Shown here: piece by piece, positions 9,601-18,150 of the stretch
How the letters are laid out: every line of letters begins with the position of its first letter
How positions within the stretch are numbered: the first letter of the stretch is position 1
NCBI GenBank assembly: GCA_020073375.1
Contig: JAIQFG010000042.1
Location: forward strand, 1 to 43,389
Source: Terriglobia bacterium
GTDB taxonomy: Bacteria > Acidobacteriota > Terriglobia > Acidiferrales > UBA7541
Reading direction: 5' to 3'
Length of the DNA stretch: 43,389 bases
The notes under the pieces: model-generated
What the model was told of the DNA's origin: nothing
The model's database searches: none
Seen by the model: the letters and a program-made list of their open reading frames with translations, nothing else
Program-made: the position numbers and the translations under genes

Positions 9601-10014
9601 GGTGACTAGTGCTGGAGGCGCTACGACTCGGACTGTCTGTTGAGGGTCGCCTGCTTGCAGTACCGGATTGAATATGCGCGGCACCCCGGCGGCGACACTG
9701 ATGGAAGTCCATAGTTGCGTAACATATCCCGGAGCGGCTACCTTCATTTCATAACGCCCGGGCGGAATATCAGGGACGTAGTAAACACCATCCGTGTTCG
9801 TTGCAAGTGTTCGGACGGAGCCTGAATTTACTTGCGTGATTGTGATCTCTGCCCCCGCAATCACCGCGCCCGTGTCCGATCTTACCGTACCACCAACGGA
9901 GCCGCTGCTTACTTGCGCGTAGGTTGCCGACGGGATGGGTCCCATGAATGGAAATAGGGCGACTAGTAGAATCAACAATGTCCTTAGGCCAACCCGCAAA
10001 GGTTTTCTCCGCAT
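6679..10014 (-). CDS. Oar-type TonB-dependent receptor 1
   Basis: A 1111-residue outer-membrane receptor. The preferred start is the ATG at 10014 because it opens directly into a signal peptide (MRRKPLRVGLRTLLILLVAL, cleavage after ATYAQ); a reading from 10104 adds 30 residues without signal features. The domains are a carboxypeptidase-regulatory-like (CarboxypepD_reg) beta-sandwich at about 40-125 (GGTVRSDTGAVIAGAEITI), a linker with a CxxxC pair (ETCTSACGN), a plug (about 150-270, with LNARNFFDG-like SALDARNFFDGPTIP after it) and a long barrel ending in RQIQFALKMIW. The terminal Trp is typical for barrel assembly. It lies 147 bases downstream of propeller A on the same strand, so the two are probably cotranscribed. 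It is a close paralogue of receptor 2. Family knowledge suggests TonB-driven import or surface binding; substrate unknown. Confidence 0.88.
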   Translation of the reverse strand: MRRKPLRVGLRTLLILLVALFPFMGPIPSATYAQVSSGSVGGTVRSDTGAVIAGAEITITQVNSGSVRTLATNTDGVYYVPDIPPGRYEMKVAAPGYVTQLWTSISVAAGVPRIFNPVLQAGDPQQTVRVVAPPALVTETCTSACGNVSSSTVSNTPINGRDWAQLATLQAGVTGVQANGGNSDRGFGAPISISGSRPDQNSFRLDAVSINDYTNGAPGSVLGDNLGIDAVDQVSVLGSNYPAEYGRTSGGLINAVTKSGTNSLHGTLYEFLRNSALDARNFFDGPTIPSFRRNQFGASAGAPIRKGRTFVFGDYEGLRQSLGVTSVDKVPSVAARAGNLSTGPVTVDPAVARFIAAFYPLPNGPLLGAGDTGIYTFAAQQITTENYFTVRLDHKFSEADSVSATYMRDNSKTNSPDSYGELFSDVVIARQIVAIHETHVFSPTLLNAFTFGFSRDVATIGKVTVVNNPLMNDHSYAFQPGGFAGRIQNVPGITNFNGAPLPNGFVSSSRSIAWNSFQAGDDVFLTRGIHTLKFGGNVERMQDNQLSNGDINGSFTFSTLQNFLTNIPQAYSGTVGLSQPVFGMRQTLFGAYIQDDMRLQKNLTFNAGLRYEMVTVPREAHNMIANLRNLGDAQPALGSRFFQNPTLRNFEPRLGFAWNPQGGKTLIRGGFGVFDVLPLPYEFTISIQSVLPFVHQIYQNVLPPDSFPTGAFEEFSNITTSSRAFYAQFNPKRNYVMQWNLSAAQELSSTLAVTLGYVGSRGVHQPYRVDNIDMVLPAQLTSAGYLWPCGPNGLGNQCASGFLPSGTQANPVPSPTVNPNYGRISAALWQANSSYDALQANVTKRMSHGFTFTGAYTWGKSIDTLSSTEANDAFPNGLFNQLYFDQSTTRGLSDFNVAQTFVFNLTWEIPTPAIDAALAKTALGGWQIGALYKVSTGQPFTLIMGGDPVGMHLEETGLRPSRSNGSGCQSSVNPGNPNNYVKVQCLTLPYAPSSFASQCAAFPGAVAPPPSGSVYCANLFGNLGRNTLIGPGLAKLDVSIFKNNYIKRISESFNVQFRAEFFNVLNRANFASPTDNLEAFDQSGRPISSAGLIDSTQTTSRQIQFALKMIW

Positions 10015-10161
10015 ACTGACCCAATGTCTCCGTGGAAGTACGTGGAACGGCACAATAGCTGCCGAATTCACCAGCCGCGCACACAACGATCTTGGTATTC
10101 TCATTCAGTGCCCCAACCCCCCATAAGTGCATCTAATTGAAGTTCGCGGTTTCAAATCCAA

Positions 10162-11205
10162 TCACTCTTGAACTGTATAGACCCACACGGAAGCTTGCCT
10201 GCCCGGAGCAATGGGTACAGCCAGAAAAAAGCGGTCAGTCCCTTTCTTGCCTAGCCTGGCAGAATAGCCTGCGGTACGTGCGCCTACCACCGTTGGAACC
10301 CTCGCGATGAGCTCATAATGGTCCGGGTCTTTTTGCTGAAATACGTCCAAGAATCCCTGACCACCGGGAATGTAAACTCGCCTGTGGTTAGCATCGTAGT
10401 ACAGATCATCCACGTCACCGACGCACGGCAGAGTGGCTATTACTTTGCCTGAGCTTGTATCAAATACCATCAAACGAGCCGGGGTGCGGGTAGCAATAAA
10501 TAATCTATGATCGGCCTCATCGAGCGCCATCGGGAAATTGTCATCATTCTTTTCGGGCAGAGGCCACTTCGTTATCTTTTTCGCACTACGGTCTATCGCG
10601 GCAACCTGTTTCAAGTCTGGCAGGTTTACATAAATATTGGGCCCAGACCGTTCCAATTGGTAGGACTCAGGGTGGGCACCAACCTTGTAAACTTCGTCCA
10701 TTCGTTGATTCGTAGTTGCATCAACCATCCCGATGGCAGCGGTGTCCCCATCGCCATAACCGAGATACACGCGCTTGATAGCTGCGTCGTACCTCAAGTT
10801 GTCAACGTCTGCTTTGTAATCTACAACTGTTTCAAGTTCGTAACTTGTTCCGTCAAAAATGTAGAGCTTGCCCTGACGGCTCCCAACAAACAGCTTGTTC
10901 AACCCAACAGCGTATACAATACCTTGGGGGTCCGGTATCCCGGGGATCTCGTGCACTGCTACTCCTTCGACGAGGTTTAAGACCTCCACAGAGTTGTTGC
11001 CGAGTGCAGAAATGAATACACGGCCCGGCTCAACAGGATCAAAAGTGAAATGATCAAACCGGCCCCGAACGCCCGGGAGCGGAATTTGCGCCGTCAAAAC
11101 AAGCGGCCCCGTCTCCAGCGCTACCGGGTTTTGTTGCGCACCAACCCGAGGAGCAAGCGAAAGTAGCGCCGCGATTGACAGACACAGACATCGGATTGTT
11201 ATCAA
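10162..11205 (-). CDS. Secreted YncE-like beta-propeller protein A
   Basis: A 347-residue secreted protein starting at TTG 11205, with AAGGTGAGG just upstream. The signal peptide ends at VGAQQ. It is then built of repeated propeller blades with the motifs shared by every copy in this locus: GRFDHFTFD near the start, PQGIVYAVGLNKLFVGS, DNLRYDAAIKRVYLGYGD, ALDEADHRLFIATRTPARL, DDLYYDANHRRVYIPGG and DPDHYELIARVPT, closing with SVWVYTVQE. The family (YncE / WD40-like / NHL-like propellers) supplies binding scaffolds; no catalytic motif is visible. It is the first gene of a probable two-gene unit with receptor 1, and diverges from propeller B across a 667-base gap. Confidence 0.88.
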   Translation of the reverse strand: MITIRCLCLSIAALLSLAPRVGAQQNPVALETGPLVLTAQIPLPGVRGRFDHFTFDPVEPGRVFISALGNNSVEVLNLVEGVAVHEIPGIPDPQGIVYAVGLNKLFVGSRQGKLYIFDGTSYELETVVDYKADVDNLRYDAAIKRVYLGYGDGDTAAIGMVDATTNQRMDEVYKVGAHPESYQLERSGPNIYVNLPDLKQVAAIDRSAKKITKWPLPEKNDDNFPMALDEADHRLFIATRTPARLMVFDTSSGKVIATLPCVGDVDDLYYDANHRRVYIPGGQGFLDVFQQKDPDHYELIARVPTVVGARTAGYSARLGKKGTDRFFLAVPIAPGRQASVWVYTVQE

Positions 11206-11872
11206 ATTTCCTCACCTTCAATTGATTGTGAATATTACTCTCAATCCGGCCGCGAATAACCTAGCCCTCCAGGGGCAAACAGTTAGGATGGCTCTTCGGA
11301 CTTTCTCTTCCAGCGGCCCCCCGAAATTGAGAATGGTACGCCAACTCGTTTTCGACAACAGCGACTACTTTAGGAAGGTACGGATCCCCTGCTAGACAAC
11401 AAAGCCTAATAACTTAACCTGAATAAACTCTGAAAAGTATAAGGCTATTTATAAATGGGGAAACGTCATGTAGGTAGCTTAGATCTCGTGCCGCTTGATA
11501 CTGGGCGCCACATTCCGAGAAGACCGTTTCTCGTGCAGAATGCGCCAAGTGCGTGCACTGATCGAAATCAAAAGGGGCCGAATAAGATTGGTATCCGGCC
11601 CCCGGAGTGTGAGGTTATTTTCGTGCCCTTACTTCTTGGCGCGAAATTAGACCTATTCGCGCTCGCGGCCAATAGTGCATGGCGGATTTCAGGACGGGCT
11701 CATCGGGAAAACCCATTGAGACTGTTGCTCGGGATTTTATTGTAAGAACTTCGCAATCCGGGCTGATGCCCGAACCGAATGGCATTGCATTGCGTCGCAG
11801 GCAGAGGAAGAGTACGATGCGCCCGATTGTGAACCAAGACGGAAACATCGAGCAATTGCTATGGAGGCCTTG
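11206..11872. other. 667-base divergent intergenic region between propellers A and B
   Basis: It should hold the promoters of both arms of the locus. It contains an inverted repeat GGGGCCG (11574-11580) / CGGCCCC (11596-11602) with a 15-base loop, and a small dyad GGGCTGATGCCC just before propeller B. Two open plus frames (11455-11745 and 11679-11873) lack ribosome-binding sites and family features and are not called. No convincing -35/-10 pair was found. Confidence 0.5.
11574..11602. repeat. Inverted repeat, possible terminator or attenuator hairpin
   Basis: GGGGCCG pairs perfectly with CGGCCCC across a 15-base loop. No T-run follows on either strand, so a simple intrinsic terminator is not well supported. 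Its place upstream of propeller B would also suit an operator or an RNA leader structure. Confidence 0.4.
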
Positions 11873-12922
11873 ATGAGAAAAACTATTGGCATTCCCCTTG
11901 GATTGGGGTTGGTAGCCGCATGCGCAGGGCTGCTGAATGCGCAACAGAACGCGCCTGCTGCGAAAGCAGCGGTGGAACGCGAGCAACCGCTCATATTGAC
12001 GGAATCAATTCCTCTCGAGGGCATCAAAGGGCGCTTCGATCATTTCGCCATTGGCGGCGGCCGAATCTTCGTCTCCGCCCTTGGCAGCAATGCAGTGGAG
12101 GTAATAAACACCGGCGCTCGAACGCTCGGCCATTCGATCACTGGAGTGCCCGACCCACAGGGAGTGGTCTATTCGCCCGAAACGAAAAAACTCTTCGTTG
12201 CCAGCGGTTCGGCGCAGAAGGTCTACATCTATGACGGCACGACTTACGACCAGATTGCCACGGTGGATTTCGAGGGCGGCGCCGATAACCTGCGCTACGA
12301 CCCGGCGAACAAGCGCGTTTACGTCGGGTGCGGCGACAACGAAAAAAACGGCGCCATCGGCACGATTGATGCGGTCACTAACAAGCGCCTCGACGAAACT
12401 TACAAGCTCGGCGGCGAACCTGAATCGTTTCAGCTCGAAAAGTCTGGGCCGAACATCTATGCGAATGTGCCCGACCTGAAGCAGATCGTGGTTGTGAACC
12501 GCGAGACCAAGGCGATTACGCACTGGACGCTGCAGGGTGTGGAGAGCAATTTCCCAATGGCACTTGATGAGGCCGATCACCGGCTGTTTGTGGGCGCGCA
12601 TGCGCCCGCGCGCCTCGCGGTGTTCGATACGACGTCTGGCAAGATGGTGGCGGCGCTGCCTGGCGTACAGGGCACCGACGACTTGTACTACGACGCCGAT
12701 CGCAAGCGCGTCTACATGCCGGGCTCAGCGGGTTTCATTTATGCCTACCAAATGAAGGACCCCGACCACTACCAACTTCTCGCCAAGGTCCCCACCGCAA
12801 TTGGCGCAGCCACCGCCGGATATTGGGGAAAGCAGGGCAAGGGCTTCGACCGGTTTTATCTCGCCGTTCCGGTGAGTGGGCTCAATCCTGCGGAGGTCCG
12901 AATTTACATAGTTCAAGATTGA
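11873..12922 (+). CDS. Secreted YncE-like beta-propeller protein B
   Basis: About 349 residues. The ATG at 11873 is chosen because GGAGG lies seven bases upstream and the signal peptide then starts MRKTIGIPLGLGLVAACAG, with cleavage near LNAQQ; an ATG at 11861 is too close to that site to use it. The blades carry the locus motifs GRFDHFAIGG, PQGVVYSPETKKLFVAS, DNLRYDPANKRVYVGCGD, PESFQLEKSGPNIYANVPDLKQIVVVNR, ALDEADHRLFVGA and DPDHYQLLAKVPT, ending AEVRIYIVQD. It is closest by eye to proteins A and G. It is the first plus-strand member of the five-gene array. Confidence 0.88.
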   Translation: MRKTIGIPLGLGLVAACAGLLNAQQNAPAAKAAVEREQPLILTESIPLEGIKGRFDHFAIGGGRIFVSALGSNAVEVINTGARTLGHSITGVPDPQGVVYSPETKKLFVASGSAQKVYIYDGTTYDQIATVDFEGGADNLRYDPANKRVYVGCGDNEKNGAIGTIDAVTNKRLDETYKLGGEPESFQLEKSGPNIYANVPDLKQIVVVNRETKAITHWTLQGVESNFPMALDEADHRLFVGAHAPARLAVFDTTSGKMVAALPGVQGTDDLYYDADRKRVYMPGSAGFIYAYQMKDPDHYQLLAKVPTAIGAATAGYWGKQGKGFDRFYLAVPVSGLNPAEVRIYIVQD

Positions 12923-12966
12923 GCAGCAGTTAGCGTCGGAACTCTGTCAATTGGGATCCCCTCCAA

Positions 12967-13488
12967 ATGGATGAAACGTCTGTACGCATTCTTGCCGGCG
13001 GACTGTGTGGATTGGTGATGCTCGGATCGCCGCTGCCTGATTTATCGACCCAGCAGCCCGCACTCCGCCGAGCGCCACTGGTGATTACGAACCGAGTCCC
13101 GCTGCCCGGCGTCGTCGGGCGCTTGGACCGTTTCACAATCGATAACAAACATCGCCGTGTCATCGTCGCCGGGTTGAGAAACAACACGATTGAAGTGGTT
13201 GGGCGCTTCACCCTGGGAGATATTCACCACTTAACTGTGGAAAGTCTTGCTACTTTCAGACAACATTCAGGTTGCTCCGCTAGGCTTCGGTCAAAAGAAC
13301 CCACTTGCGCTGCGAATCAGCGAGGATCAACCAGAGTCGAAGTCCCGGTCTGCGACTTGGTCGGGGCAAGGAAGAAGGGCCTTCTCGTTACGGCAAGGCA
13401 CGGCCACGGTTCGACGCACCCGGACGCCCTGCCCGAATCGTTTGTCATCCTTGTCGCCGGCAATTACGAGGTGCGTCGTTTACATTAA
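12967..13488 (+). pseudogene. Broken propeller copy (5' fragment only)
   Basis: The first roughly 78 codons match the start of the propeller paralogues: a signal-like hydrophobic N-terminus, then PLVITNRVPLPGVVGRLDRFTIDNKHRR and VAGLRNNTIEVV, the counterpart of GRFDHFAIG...SALGSNAVEVI in protein B. After about base 13200 the frame stays open to 13488 but shows no blade motif (Arg- and Gly-rich, unlike any other copy). No clear ribosome-binding site precedes the ATG. The likely story is a paralogue that lost its 3' three-quarters by deletion or insertion. A novel short protein cannot be excluded. Confidence 0.6.
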
Positions 13489-13490
13489 TA

Positions 13491-13504
13491 TTCCTCCGGA
13501 GGAA
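13491..13504 (+). promoter_or_regulatory. 14-base palindrome containing the ribosome-binding site of propeller C
   Basis: TTCCTCCGGAGGAA is a perfect palindrome ending two bases before the GTG start at 13507, and its right half is the Shine-Dalgarno sequence. In RNA it can fold as TTCCT/AGGAA around a CCGG loop, hiding the ribosome-binding site; as DNA it could be an operator. Confidence 0.5.
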
Positions 13505-13506
13505 AT

Positions 13507-14541
13507 GTGAAGAGATTTTACGCCCTATTCTTGATCGTGTTATTAGCATTCGCCGCCAGAGTCGCCGCACAGGAAGCTCCGTCAAACGATGAGTTCGCGC
13601 CGCTGTTCCTGGCACGGATCATCCCGATGCCGGGCGTCGAGGGCCGGTTTGACCACATGGCGGTGGACAACCGCAGTGGCCGGGTATTTGCCGCCGTTTA
13701 CGGAGATGACTCCGTGCAGGTCCTGGATGTGCAACGAGGCAAGCGAATCTACAGCGTTAAGGATCCGGGATTTGGCAGGCCGCAAATGGCGCTTTATCTT
13801 CCCGATTCAAACCGAATTGTGGTTTCGAACGAGATCGATGGATCGTGCAAAATCTTTGATGCGGATACCTACAAACTGCTGGAAAGTGTTAAATATTCGG
13901 AGGATGCCGATCAGCTTCGCTATGACCCTGCTACTAAACGTGTATACGTCGGGTATGGAGACGACGAAGAGGGGGCCATCGGCGTGTTCGACGCGACCAC
14001 CAACAAGCGCATTCCGGGCGATTTCGTGGTCGGTGCCCATCCGGAATCGTTTCAGTTGGAAGAGAAAGGCCCAAGGATTTTCGTCAATCTAGCCTCCATC
14101 AATCAGATCGCCGTGATTGACCGGAATACGCACAACATCGAGAAATGGAAACTCGAAGAGGCCGGGACAAACTTCCCCATGGCTCTGGATGAGGCGCATC
14201 GTCGCCTGTTCGTTGCGGCCCGTCGGCCGGCGCGCCTATTGGTGCTGGATATGGACACTGGAAAAACAATTGCCAGCCTTCCGGGCGCGGCCGATACGGA
14301 CGACATGTGGTACGACGCCGACCGCAAGCGTATCTACGTCCCAAGCGGAGAAGGCTTCATTTTTGTGTATCAGCAAATCGACGCGGACAAATACGAACGT
14401 ATCGCCAAGATTCGCACCGAAATCGGCGCGCGCACCAGCGCTTACTTCGGGCAGGTGGGAAAACACAACACGCTTTACTTGGCTGTACCGGCTCGCGCCG
14501 GCAAACCGGCGGAATTATGGTTTTACGAAACGCGGGATTGA
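13507..14541 (+). CDS. Secreted YncE-like beta-propeller protein C
   Basis: 344 residues from a GTG start with GGAGGA three to four bases upstream. The signal peptide is VKRFYALFLIVLLAFAARV, with cleavage after AAQ. The blades show GRFDHMAVDNRSGRVFAAV, DQLRYDPATKRVYVGYGDD, GAHPESFQLEEKGPRIFVNL, ALDEAHRRLFVAARRPARL, DDMWYDADRKRIYVPSGEGF and a final LWFYETRD. It is more Asp-rich than A/B/G in the early blades but clearly in the same family. A palindrome covers its ribosome-binding site (13491-13504), a feature not seen at the other copies. Confidence 0.87.
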   Translation: MKRFYALFLIVLLAFAARVAAQEAPSNDEFAPLFLARIIPMPGVEGRFDHMAVDNRSGRVFAAVYGDDSVQVLDVQRGKRIYSVKDPGFGRPQMALYLPDSNRIVVSNEIDGSCKIFDADTYKLLESVKYSEDADQLRYDPATKRVYVGYGDDEEGAIGVFDATTNKRIPGDFVVGAHPESFQLEEKGPRIFVNLASINQIAVIDRNTHNIEKWKLEEAGTNFPMALDEAHRRLFVAARRPARLLVLDMDTGKTIASLPGAADTDDMWYDADRKRIYVPSGEGFIFVYQQIDADKYERIAKIRTEIGARTSAYFGQVGKHNTLYLAVPARAGKPAELWFYETRD

Positions 14542-14816
14542 AAACCGGGAACGATTTTTTTGGCTTCTCAGGCATTGCACATTTCTCTCATCCTGATGCG
14601 TAGTGGTAGTCGCAGGTGAAAGGGATAGATGACGTCCGTGACGGAGTGATCGGCATATCGCGCGCCGGTTCCGGTGTTTTCAGGTTGTGTCATTAGGTTC
14701 CCATTAGACGGATGCCGACCGTCAGAAGTACACATGAATGGAAAACAGGAGGAAGAGAACTTTTCGGCCCGGTGCCATCGTGCGAAAAAAGTAAATGTGC
14801 CTTGGTGAGGTGATGA

Positions 14817-15836
14817 ATGAAAAAGTATTGTGCATTGCTTTGGTTATCGTTGTTTGGATTTGCTGGGGCGGTGCAAAGCCAAGCAGTTGCGCCTCTGAAG
14901 CTGCTCCAAAAAATACCCATGCCAAACGTGCAGGGCCGGCTGGACCACTCGGCCGTGGACTTGAAGGGAATGCGGCTTTTCGTTGCTGCGCTTGGGGACA
15001 ATCAAAACACGGTTGAAGTCGTTGACCTTAAAGCAGGAAGACGCGTGGCCAGCATTCCGGGTCAAAGTAAGCCTCAAGGAGTATTTTACTCCCCTGCCCT
15101 GGCAAAGCTTTTTGTGGCGAATGGAACGGATGGCACCTGCAAGATTTTCGATGCGAAGACCTTGAAGTTGATGGATAGCCTGGCGATCGGGACCGACGCG
15201 GACCACGTCGGATATGATCCCGCGACGAAATACCTTTATGTGGGAGTCGGCGACGCGAAGTCCGGAGCTCTTTCGGTCATAGACACTCGCACAAACAAGC
15301 ACGTCGAGGACATTAAGACAGATGCTCGCCCCGGCGGCATCAAGTTCGACAAGTCGGGCACTCAGATTTTCATTACGCTTGCCGGCGCGACCAATCTTGG
15401 TATCGTTGACCGAAAGAAACGTCAACAGGTTGCTACGTGGCCGGTGACCGGGGTTCAGGGCAATGTCGCACTAGCCTTGGATGACAAGGATCATCGTCTC
15501 TTCGCCGGTTCCCGCACCCCGCCGATGCTGACCATCTTCGACACCGCCTCCGGGAAACAGGTCAGCCAGGTGGAAGGAATCGCTGGGATCGACGATCTTT
15601 GGTACGATGCACGGAATCACCGCGTTTATGCATCGGGGGGAAGAGGCACGGATGTGGGTTTTGTGTATATCTATCAGCAAAAAAGCGCCGACCAATACGA
15701 ATTGATCAGCAAGATCCCCACGGCCGCCAGCGCCGGTACTTCGCTGTGGGTGCCGGAATTGAACCGGCTTTATGTGGCAGCTCCGGCCAATGATAAGGAA
15801 GACGCGGCAGTCTTGGTGTTCGAGCCTCAGCAGTGA
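14817..15836 (+). CDS. Secreted YncE-like beta-propeller protein D
   Basis: 339 residues from ATG 14817, with GGTGAGGTG upstream. The signal peptide is MKKYCALLWLSLFGFAGAV, with cleavage near QSQA. It differs from A/B/C in having GRLDHSAVDLKGMRLFVAA, ADHVGYDPATKYLYVGVGD, GRGTDVGFVYIYQQ and an ending of the type ANDKEDAAVLVFEPQQ, all shared with protein E next to it. D and E therefore form a subfamily inside the locus and probably arose by a local tandem duplication. The gene lies 275 bases after C, with no terminator-like hairpin between. Confidence 0.87.
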   Translation: MKKYCALLWLSLFGFAGAVQSQAVAPLKLLQKIPMPNVQGRLDHSAVDLKGMRLFVAALGDNQNTVEVVDLKAGRRVASIPGQSKPQGVFYSPALAKLFVANGTDGTCKIFDAKTLKLMDSLAIGTDADHVGYDPATKYLYVGVGDAKSGALSVIDTRTNKHVEDIKTDARPGGIKFDKSGTQIFITLAGATNLGIVDRKKRQQVATWPVTGVQGNVALALDDKDHRLFAGSRTPPMLTIFDTASGKQVSQVEGIAGIDDLWYDARNHRVYASGGRGTDVGFVYIYQQKSADQYELISKIPTAASAGTSLWVPELNRLYVAAPANDKEDAAVLVFEPQQ

Positions 15837-15903
15837 CTTATCCCGGCATTCTGGAAGGATTGTCTTCCAATCAGGGAAATCTCGATTGAGCGAGGTGAAT
15901 TCG

Positions 15904-16941
15904 ATGAAAAGGCTCTTTCAGATCGGTGTGGTCGCGTCAGCGTGCATGATTGGTTCCAACATAGGGGCGAATCCTCCGCAGCAGGGCAAGGAGCCGCTTC
16001 GGCTTGTCCAAACCATTCCGATGCCGAACGTCAAGGGGCGCATTGATCACATGGATGTGGACGTGAAGGGCAAGCGCCTCTTTGTCGCGGGTTTGGAAAA
16101 TGACACGATGGAAGTTGTGGACCTGAAGGCAGGCAAATGGACGCGGAGCGTTCCCGGGATCAAGACGCCGCAAGGAATTGCATACGTTCGGGCACTCAAT
16201 AAGCTGTTTGTCGCGAATGAAAATGACGATACCTTGAAGGTTTTTCATGGGGATACTTTCGCTCTACTAAAAACGATTCCCCTGGAGTTGGGCTCTAACC
16301 GCGTAACCTACGATTCGCATTCCGGACGGCTCTATGTCGGATATGGCGGCGCATCCGCCAAGAAGGACCATGGCCAGGTTGGAATTATTGATGCAAAAAC
16401 CGACAAGGTCATCGGCAACGTTCCAGTGGGGATCCGGCCGGCCGAGATCTTGATGAACAAAACCGGACAAACACTGTTCGTTTTCGAGTCGCGCGGCAGC
16501 ACGATCCAAATGATTGATACCAAGAAAGGAGAACTTCTGGCCACTTGGCCTGTGAGCAGCCAACGGCCGGGCGACGGGGCGTTCGACGAAGCCAACCGCC
16601 GTCTGCTCATCGGTACTCGTACGCCTCCCTCCTTGATCGTCATGGACTCTACCTCCGGAAAGGAAGTTGCAAGCCTGCCGACAGTCGAAGGAATGGACGG
16701 CGTTTATTATGACGCGGTACACAAGCGCGTATACGTCTCGGGCGGCCGCGACACCGACGTCGGCTACGTGTTCATCTACCAGCAGCAAGACGCCGATCAC
16801 TACACACAAATCGGAAAGATTCCCACCAGATCATTCGCCGGCACTTCTTTTTGGTGTCCGGAGCTGAACCGGTACTACGTGGCCGCAGCCGCCAACGACA
16901 AAGAGGAAGCAGCGATTCTGGTCTTCGAGCCGCAGCCATGA
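15904..16941 (+). CDS. Secreted YncE-like beta-propeller protein E
   Basis: About 345 residues. The ATG at 15904 is preferred: AGGTG sits eight bases upstream and the sequence opens into a signal MKRLFQIGVVASACMIGSNIG. The longer frame from 15772 would overlap the end of gene D and adds 44 residues without signal character. A weak lipobox (ASAC) leaves lipidation possible. Blade motifs are GRIDHMDVDVKGKRLFVAG, NRVTYDSHSGRLYVGYGG, GRDTDVGYVFIYQQQDADHY and an ending NDKEEAAILVFEPQP, making it the sister of D. It starts 67 bases after D, so cotranscription is likely. Confidence 0.87.
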   Translation: MKRLFQIGVVASACMIGSNIGANPPQQGKEPLRLVQTIPMPNVKGRIDHMDVDVKGKRLFVAGLENDTMEVVDLKAGKWTRSVPGIKTPQGIAYVRALNKLFVANENDDTLKVFHGDTFALLKTIPLELGSNRVTYDSHSGRLYVGYGGASAKKDHGQVGIIDAKTDKVIGNVPVGIRPAEILMNKTGQTLFVFESRGSTIQMIDTKKGELLATWPVSSQRPGDGAFDEANRRLLIGTRTPPSLIVMDSTSGKEVASLPTVEGMDGVYYDAVHKRVYVSGGRDTDVGYVFIYQQQDADHYTQIGKIPTRSFAGTSFWCPELNRYYVAAAANDKEEAAILVFEPQP

Positions 16942-17088
16942 AGAGTACGTCGGAAGCAACCGAAGAAGACCATAAAGTTCTTACCCAAGGGCGCTTTGGA
17001 GCGTGTGGCCCAAGGCAGTTGCAATTCCGAACTTTGAAGTGTTCCATTGAAAGCGATTCACGAACCAACATCTCACGGGAGGAAGCGT

Positions 17089-18123
17089 ATGAAGCTACGA
17101 TTTGCAACAGTGGGTCTATTGACAATTGCCGCCATTGGTCTATTGGTTTCGTTCCGCAGCTCGCCAGTTGGGGCCCAAGGCGCCGACCAAAGCGAGCTTG
17201 CGCCACTTCAACTGGACCAACGAATCCCGGTGCCCGGTGTTTCTGGCCGTATCGATCACTTCACCGCTTATCCCAAACGCCGGCTGCTGATTTTTGCCGC
17301 GCTTGGAAACAATACAGTGGAGGTGATCAATACTTTTGAGGGCAAGGTAATTCAGACCATCAAAGGGTTGAACGAGCCCCAGGGCGTACTTTTTGTCCCG
17401 GAATTCAACAAGCTCTTCGTCGCCAACGCCGCAACCGGTACGGTCAACGTTTATGACGGCAAGACTTGGGCTCTTCGCAAGAGCATCTTGATTGGCGAAG
17501 AGGCTGATACCGACAATCTTCGTTATGACGAGGCGACGAAGCGGGTTTATGTGGGCATCGTCGGCGGCATCGCCATGATCGATGCGGCGACGGAAATGCG
17601 CGTCGGTAAGGACCTCAAAGGCAGTGGCGGTCACTCCGAGTCGTTCCAGCTGGAAAAGAAGGGGTCCCGCGTTTTTGTCAACGTGCCGGATGACGACAGC
17701 ATCGTTAACGTAATTGACCGCAAAACCGGCGACCTCACCAAATGGAGCCTCGATGGAATCAAAGCAAACTATCCCATGGCGCTCGATGAAGACAACCACC
17801 GGCTCTTCGTGGGCACCCGGAGACCTCCGTTCGTGGTCGTACTTGATACCGACAATGGCAAGCAAGTTGCAAAAGTTCCCATTGGGGGCAACTGCGACGA
17901 TGTGTGGTACGACGCGGATCGCAAGCGAATCTACGCCTTCGGAGCCAACGGCTATATCAGTGCGATCCAACAAAATGACCCGGACCACTATTCGTTGATT
18001 TCCAATATCCCCTCGACGATAGGTGTGCGCACCGGCATTTTCTTTGGGACAAGCGTGTACGTCGGCGTGCCGGCTATGGGATTGGAACCCGCGCAAATCT
18101 GGTTCTATGCTGTGCCGGAGTAG
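17089..18123 (+). CDS. Secreted YncE-like beta-propeller protein F
   Basis: 344 residues. The ATG at 17089 has GGGAGGAAG upstream and starts the signal peptide MKLRFATVGLLTIAAIGLLV, with cleavage near GAQG; a TTG reading from 17047 is less likely. Motifs are GRIDHFTAYPKRRLLIFAALGNNTVEVI, PQGVLFVPEFNKLFVAN, DNLRYDEATKRVYVGIVGG, HSESFQLEKKGSRVFVNVPDD, ALDEDNHRLFVGTRRPP, DDVWYDADRKRIYAFG and DPDHYSLISNIPS. It is the last plus-strand member and faces the nine-haem cytochrome gene across a 140-base gap with inverted repeats. Confidence 0.87.
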   Translation: MKLRFATVGLLTIAAIGLLVSFRSSPVGAQGADQSELAPLQLDQRIPVPGVSGRIDHFTAYPKRRLLIFAALGNNTVEVINTFEGKVIQTIKGLNEPQGVLFVPEFNKLFVANAATGTVNVYDGKTWALRKSILIGEEADTDNLRYDEATKRVYVGIVGGIAMIDAATEMRVGKDLKGSGGHSESFQLEKKGSRVFVNVPDDDSIVNVIDRKTGDLTKWSLDGIKANYPMALDEDNHRLFVGTRRPPFVVVLDTDNGKQVAKVPIGGNCDDVWYDADRKRIYAFGANGYISAIQQNDPDHYSLISNIPSTIGVRTGIFFGTSVYVGVPAMGLEPAQIWFYAVPE

Positions 18124-18150
18124 AGTGTAAAAACGCCGACAACCTGCAGG

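Noticed and set aside
11455..11745. Plus-strand ORF of 96 residues in the A/B intergenic region
   Set aside because: No ribosome-binding site, no family features; sits in the divergent gap expected to be regulatory.
11679..11873. Plus-strand ORF ending at the propeller B start (TGATG overlap)
   Set aside because: The overlap is tempting, but there is no ribosome-binding site and the product is featureless.
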